From Verrucomicrobiales bacterium (GTDB lineage: Bacteria; Verrucomicrobiota; Verrucomicrobiia; Verrucomicrobiales; DEV007), in NCBI GenBank assembly GCA_002696885.1, contig NZSO01000056.1, forward strand, positions 14,418 to 25,650: DNA of 11,233 bases, written 5' to 3'. Positions 7,416 through 11,233 of this stretch are shown in pieces. Made by a program: the position numbers and the translations under genes. The notes under the pieces were generated by a model. It worked only from the letters and a program-made list of their open reading frames with translations, did not search any database and was not told where the DNA came from. Every line of letters begins with the position of its first letter. Positions within the stretch are counted from its first letter, which is position 1.

Positions 7416-8986
7416 TTAAATACTTTGCCACTTGATTGGCATGATATTTTTATTTCTTCCCTATCAAAACTTGGATCACTTCTGAAGGTAAATCTACCTT
7501 GGTGTCTTCTCTCCATATCAAGTAAAACATTAGAATCCTCATCTTTTAATCTTTTCATTATTTCTGGATGCACAACGATAATTAAATCACCAATACTATC
7601 ATCCTCCATATTCATTAGACCTGAAAGCTTCCTCTGTAACTCTACACTAATACTTTCTGACGACTTAATTCTTCCAGATCCCTTACAAACTACACACGGC
7701 TCAAACATTGACCTACTCAAACTTTCATTAAGTCGCTGTCTTGTCATTTCCATTAGACCTAATTGAGATAAAGGTAAAACTTGTATTTTTGCTTTGTCGT
7801 TATCCGTACTCTTGAGCATTCGACGATAAACAGCATTTTGGTCTTTTCGCCCCTTCATATCGATGAAATCAACAACGATAAGGCCGCCTATATTCCTTAA
7901 CCTTAACTGTCTTGCGACCTCATCAGCTGCTTGGAGGTTTGTCTCCAAAATCATCTTATCTGAATTGTTTTTACCTCCTCTATTCCTACCAGTATTAACA
8001 TCAATTGAAATCAATGCTTCAGTTTCATCTATTACAATGTATCCCCCACATGGCATCCAAACTTCTCTACCAAAAGCACTCTTTATTTGTTTCTCTATAT
8101 TAAACCTTTCAAATATCGGCTGTTTAGTGGGAAGATAATGAACCCTTTTTTTAGATCTTTTAGAAATTGTTGCAACTGAGTCCTGCATCCTTCTGACAGT
8201 TTCTTCATCATCACAAAGAACTTCAGCCACTTCATCAGTTAAAAAATCTCTTACTGTTCTCTCAACAAGCTCAGGCTCTTTAAAAACACAGCTTGGGGCT
8301 TCATTACTCTGCCTACTGGCATCAATTTCACTCCATTGTTTTAGAAGAATATGTAAATCCCTAATAAGAAATCGCTTTTTTTGACCTCTACATACCGTTC
8401 TAAGAATTACACCCATACCCTCAGGAACATTCATCTGCTCAGTAATCTTTCTTAACCTAGCTCGCTCTTTGGGGTCATCAATTTTTCTAGAAATACCAAA
8501 TTGATCATTAAGAGGCATTAGAACCATGTAACGACCAGGTAAGGTTATATTAGTAGTAACACGCGGACCTTTATCGCCGATTGCTCCCTTACTTACCTGA
8601 ATTAAAACTTCTGAACCTACGGGGTAAATATTTGGTATATCTTTAGCAGAAATTCTTTGAGGTCTTTTTTGATTCTTTTTTCGCCTAACCTCTTCCAAAC
8701 CTTGATCAAGTGCAGCGGGTATAGCATCCCAAAAATGAAGAAACGCATTTTTGTCGGTTCCTATATCAACAAACATGGCCTTCAGGCCAGGTTCAATATT
8801 CTTTACTTTACCTTTGAAAATACTCCCGACTATGTTCTCATCTCCTACCCTCTCAATTGTGTAGTCAACAAGCTTGGTTTCTCGTAATTGAGCAACCCTA
8901 GTTTCCAATTTTTCAACATTTACAATAATCTGATATCCAGCAGACAAGGCTTTATTTCGCCTAGCCTCGCGTAATTTCTTAAACAT
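7412..8986 (-). CDS. rng: Ribonuclease E/G family endoribonuclease, RNase G-like
   Basis: Single-strand-specific endoribonuclease of the RNase E/G family, acting in rRNA processing and mRNA decay. From the ATG at 8986 it has 524 residues: an S1 RNA-binding domain at about 40-155 (GSIFKGKVKNIEPGLKAMFV) with a lysine/arginine-rich insert around 100-115, the 5'-sensor/RNase H-like region, and a catalytic DNase I-like part with D329 (ISIDVN) and D373 (VVDFIDM), matching D303 and D346 of E. coli RNase E. CVVC at 431-434 matches the Zn-link cysteines. There is no long disordered C-terminal scaffold, so it resembles RNase G or a catalytic core without degradosome arm. Start choice: a GTG at 9022 would add 12 residues, but MFKKLREARRNK at 8986 matches the usual N-terminus of this group as I recall it, with a weak GGAAAA before it. 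It lies 90 bases downstream of mrdA on the same strand. Confidence 0.93.
   Translation of the reverse strand: MFKKLREARRNKALSAGYQIIVNVEKLETRVAQLRETKLVDYTIERVGDENIVGSIFKGKVKNIEPGLKAMFVDIGTDKNAFLHFWDAIPAALDQGLEEVRRKKNQKRPQRISAKDIPNIYPVGSEVLIQVSKGAIGDKGPRVTTNITLPGRYMVLMPLNDQFGISRKIDDPKERARLRKITEQMNVPEGMGVILRTVCRGQKKRFLIRDLHILLKQWSEIDASRQSNEAPSCVFKEPELVERTVRDFLTDEVAEVLCDDEETVRRMQDSVATISKRSKKRVHYLPTKQPIFERFNIEKQIKSAFGREVWMPCGGYIVIDETEALISIDVNTGRNRGGKNNSDKMILETNLQAADEVARQLRLRNIGGLIVVDFIDMKGRKDQNAVYRRMLKSTDNDKAKIQVLPLSQLGLMEMTRQRLNESLSRSMFEPCVVCKGSGRIKSSESISVELQRKLSGLMNMEDDSIGDLIIVVHPEIMKRLKDEDSNVLLDMERRHQGRFTFRSDPSFDREEIKISCQSSGKVFN
7426..7457 (+). terminator. Weak candidate terminator downstream of lnt
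   Basis: A 5-bp stem TGCCA / TGGCA with a 6-base loop CTTGAT (7426-7441) is followed by the T-rich run ATATTTTTATTTCTT. It lies 10 bases after the lnt stop and within the last codons of the RNase gene on the other strand. The stem is short and the T run starts a few bases late, so it would be a poor intrinsic terminator. It is listed only because the convergent junction leaves no other space. Confidence 0.2.
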
Positions 8987-9076
8987 TTTTCCAATAAAAA
9001 TTTGTGAGCCATTAAAATGCACTCGGTTAAAATATTATCTTTTAAATTAATTTTCACAATCTAGACAGAATACAGT

Positions 9077-11233
9077 CTAACGACCTCTCCTTCTTTCAAG
9101 TATTCCAATTCTTTTTCTAACAGTTTTTGACTTTACTGACCCCCTTATATCAGGCTTTTTTTTCACAGTTGGTGTCAAAATTGTTTTTTTTACAGTACTT
9201 TCGCTGGCAGGTGCTGGAGTTGCTGCAACCGATGTTCCATCATCACCATCATTATCAACGATTATACCCTCTGTAGGATCATCATCAAAGCTCACTAATT
9301 CAACAAAGTCAAAGTTTCCCTGATATTCTTCTACTGAAGAAATTGCCTGTTTTTGGCCAAAATCCTCTAATAACATAATTTCATCAATGATTCTCTTGGC
9401 AATTGGAGCACAAACACCTCCACCTGATTTTGCATTCTCAACCATAACACATACGGCGAGTCTAGGCTTGTCGTAGGGAGCAAAAGAAATGAACCATGCA
9501 TTGGTTTCGTTTCCTCCACTGGGTCGTTTCCTTCCAGTTTGAGCAGTTCCAGTTTTTCCAGATAATTGAGTTATTTCTGATTGTCCCCGTCTCGCTGTTC
9601 CTTTGATTTCATTTACAACGTCCCACATTCCACTTTTACAAATTTCTATTTTCTCTTTTGGAATACCCAAATCGTTTAGACTATATAGAGGTTTGGGAAA
9701 AACCATTTCCTCCTCAGCTTTATTAACTGTTTTAAATATTAACCTAGGTTTATAATAATAACCACCATTTGATGTTGTTGCAGCAACTCCTGCCATCTGA
9801 AGAGCAGTTGCTTCTGTAGCACCTTGACCAATTGAGACCAAAGCAGTATCAGCATCGCCCCATTTACCAAGGCCTTGAGCTCTTTTCCAATCAGGATTTG
9901 GAATAAAACCGGCATCCTCATTGTTTAATGGTATTCCAGTTTTCTCACCCAATCCCATTGCCTTGGAGACATTTAAAATATCATCAATTCCTGATGCATT
10001 TCCATACCTATAAAAAAAGCCGTTGCATGAAGTTTTTATTGCCTCTCTTGCATCTATACTACCATGGGTATATCCCTTAGATAACGCCCAACACTTCATG
10101 AAAACTTTAGGACCATATCTCGCACCACCAGCACATTCAAAATGCTTCATTTCTTTTCCACTTAACATTCCTGCTAAAGTCACCGGTATCTTGAATGTGG
10201 ATCCAGGCGCATGATCCTTTAGGGCTCTGTTGATTAGAGGGTCGTTTTCATTACTCAAATAACCTTTCCAATCCTCTTCGCTAATTGATGGAATAAATTT
10301 GTTTGGATCATATGAAGGGACTGAGGCCATTGCAAGAATATCACCAGCATATACCTTATGACTTTCTCCATTATTATTTAATTCATAGTTCCTCGGAGCT
10401 ATAACAACAGCTGCTCCCCTTCCAACTTTTCTAAGAGCGTTTTCAACAATATACTGATATCTAACATCCAATGTAAGCCATACATCTGAGCCAGGCTTTG
10501 GTTCATCATATGAAATCTCCCCAAGGACTTGACCCATTTCATTTTTTGAGTCAACGATTCGCCCCTTCTCATCTTTTAGCATTATTCTTTGGCCAGGTCT
10601 GCCCCTAAGTAAACTGTCCATAGTCTCTTCAATTCCATCTCCTCCGAAATCATCTGGAACATAATAATCCCACTGTTTTCTCTCTTCAGCAGGAACTTTT
10701 TTTATGTCTGGCTGTCTGACAAAGCCCAATATGTGTGACGCCAAAGCACCATAAATATATTTTCTCATTGGTCTAGCAACAACAGACACTCCTGGAATAT
10801 CCAGAGTATGCTCTGCTGCAAGAGCATACTCTTCAAACGTTAAATCATCCCTATAACTGTATGCCACTAATCCTCCGTGAGTTCTCCAATGTCTCTGTAA
10901 ATCTCCTGAGTGAAACTCTTTATATAAGCCTAACCTTGCTAAATACGGAAGAACGCTTTCTGATACAATAGAAACCATATCCTTTTCTTGTCTCTTTCTT
11001 TTGATTCCGCTTGAATCATAAAACTCAAAATACGTGACAGGAACTTCTTTATATTCCTTTTTGGTTAAAAGTTTTTTGTTTGCTTTGCGAATACTTTCGT
11101 TCTCTTCGGCAACTACATTATAATAGTTATCAAGAATTTCTTTAAGATTGAATTGCATTTCATACCTCGCAACATTCTCAACTAAAACCCTCCCGCGTCG
11201 ATCTCTTATAAGGCCACGCACGCCCGGAATTCT
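9077..11233 (-). CDS. mrdA: Penicillin-binding protein 2, elongasome transpeptidase (5' end cut off by the window)
   Basis: Class B penicillin-binding protein that cross-links peptidoglycan during cell elongation, with RodA and MreB as usual partners; anchored in the inner membrane with its catalytic domain in the periplasm. The frame is open to the right edge, reading RIPGVRGLIRDRRGR, the block that follows the membrane anchor, so the anchor and start lie outside. Of 718 visible residues: the pedestal domain with YGALASHILGFV near 161-172 and GIEETMDSLLRGRPG near 200-214, then the transpeptidase motifs SXXK = STFK at 345-348, SXN = SCN at 402-404 and KTG = KTGT at 560-563. SIGQG at 467-471 favours PBP2 over the divisome FtsI. 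The catalytic serine is S345. After the transpeptidase fold ends near 625 comes an unusual tail of about 70 residues: acidic, then Ala/Pro/Ser-rich, then strongly basic. The GTG at 11221 is internal and not the start. The RNase G-like gene follows, suggesting a cell-shape cluster; mreC/mreD would be expected beyond the edge, which is inference. Confidence 0.95.
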   Translation of the reverse strand, partial: RIPGVRGLIRDRRGRVLVENVARYEMQFNLKEILDNYYNVVAEENESIRKANKKLLTKKEYKEVPVTYFEFYDSSGIKRKRQEKDMVSIVSESVLPYLARLGLYKEFHSGDLQRHWRTHGGLVAYSYRDDLTFEEYALAAEHTLDIPGVSVVARPMRKYIYGALASHILGFVRQPDIKKVPAEERKQWDYYVPDDFGGDGIEETMDSLLRGRPGQRIMLKDEKGRIVDSKNEMGQVLGEISYDEPKPGSDVWLTLDVRYQYIVENALRKVGRGAAVVIAPRNYELNNNGESHKVYAGDILAMASVPSYDPNKFIPSISEEDWKGYLSNENDPLINRALKDHAPGSTFKIPVTLAGMLSGKEMKHFECAGGARYGPKVFMKCWALSKGYTHGSIDAREAIKTSCNGFFYRYGNASGIDDILNVSKAMGLGEKTGIPLNNEDAGFIPNPDWKRAQGLGKWGDADTALVSIGQGATEATALQMAGVAATTSNGGYYYKPRLIFKTVNKAEEEMVFPKPLYSLNDLGIPKEKIEICKSGMWDVVNEIKGTARRGQSEITQLSGKTGTAQTGRKRPSGGNETNAWFISFAPYDKPRLAVCVMVENAKSGGGVCAPIAKRIIDEIMLLEDFGQKQAISSVEEYQGNFDFVELVSFDDDPTEGIIVDNDGDDGTSVAATPAPASESTVKKTILTPTVKKKPDIRGSVKSKTVRKRIGILERRRGR
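10803..10832. repeat. Perfect 12-base inverted repeat with 6-base loop inside mrdA
   Basis: AGAGTATGCTCT, loop GCTGCA, then AGAGCATACTCT: the arms are exact reverse complements with no mismatch. It lies in the pedestal-domain part of mrdA and encodes the residues EEYALAAEHTL, near visible residues 134-144. The mrdA mRNA could form a 12-bp hairpin here. There is no following T run on either strand, so it is not an intrinsic terminator. No second copy was noticed in the window. Confidence 0.9.

Noticed and set aside
8987..9022. Upstream GTG start for the RNase E/G gene at 9022.
   Set aside because: It adds 12 residues without family resemblance, and the GTG has no ribosome binding match; ATG 8986 begins the usual MFKKLREARR N-terminus.
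9237..9262. CATCATCACCATCATTATCA-like short repeat.
   Set aside because: It is simple codon repetition encoding the Asp/Gly-rich patch of the PBP2 tail, not a DNA repeat array.
11219..11221. GTG at 11221 as the mrdA start.
   Set aside because: The frame continues to the window edge and encodes RIPG before the RGLIRDRRG block, and a PBP2 needs a membrane anchor upstream; the gene is simply cut.
1..11233. A novel multi-gene system such as defence, secretion, biosynthetic or mobile island.
   Set aside because: All seven genes belong to core families with intact key residues, composition looks even across the window, and there are no transposase, integrase, toxin or repeat-array signals.

Overview
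The window is an AT-rich, tightly packed chromosomal segment carrying seven protein genes, all recognisable housekeeping families. I see no mobile element, CRISPR array, tRNA, rRNA or phage gene. The organism is a bacterium with an outer membrane, since it encodes an Lnt-type apolipoprotein N-acyltransferase and an elongation PBP2. The style of several proteins (the RNase E/G N-terminus, the phosphohexomutase with an insert after its GTGGLRG motif, the histidinol dehydrogenase variant) together with low GC suggests a free-living, perhaps marine, member of the Verrucomicrobiota. That placement is inference from remembered family resemblance and was not tested by a search.

Layout, left to right. 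(1) The 3' two thirds of an ABC-F ribosome-associated ATPase, plus strand, cut by the left edge. (2) Histidinol dehydrogenase (hisD), minus strand, meeting the ABC-F gene tail to tail with a 4-base overlap. (3) An RlmI-like class I rRNA methyltransferase lacking a PUA domain, minus strand, upstream of hisD and probably co-transcribed with it. (4) A 26-base divergent gap. (5) A phosphoglucomutase/phosphomannomutase, plus strand. (6) lnt, plus strand, whose reading frame runs upstream of its only standard start codon and there encodes what looks like its first membrane helix. (7) RNase E/G, minus strand, meeting lnt tail to tail with another 4-base overlap. (8) Penicillin-binding protein 2 (mrdA), minus strand, cut by the right edge, with a long charged C-terminal tail and a perfect 12-base inverted repeat inside its coding sequence.

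The genes do not form one pathway. Two short themes are visible. mrdA followed by an RNase G-type gene looks like the end of a cell-shape cluster. The phosphohexomutase and lnt pair touches sugar-phosphate precursors and lipoprotein maturation, both envelope-related. Gene packing is extreme: both convergent junctions overlap by 4 bases, no gap exceeds 90 bases, and I see no strong intrinsic terminator, so 3' ends of opposing transcripts probably overlap.

I did not find an undescribed multi-gene system here. The observations most worth a second look are the missing canonical start of lnt, the intragenic perfect hairpin in mrdA, the 26-base divergent promoter space with a TTG-started methyltransferase, and the PBP2 tail.
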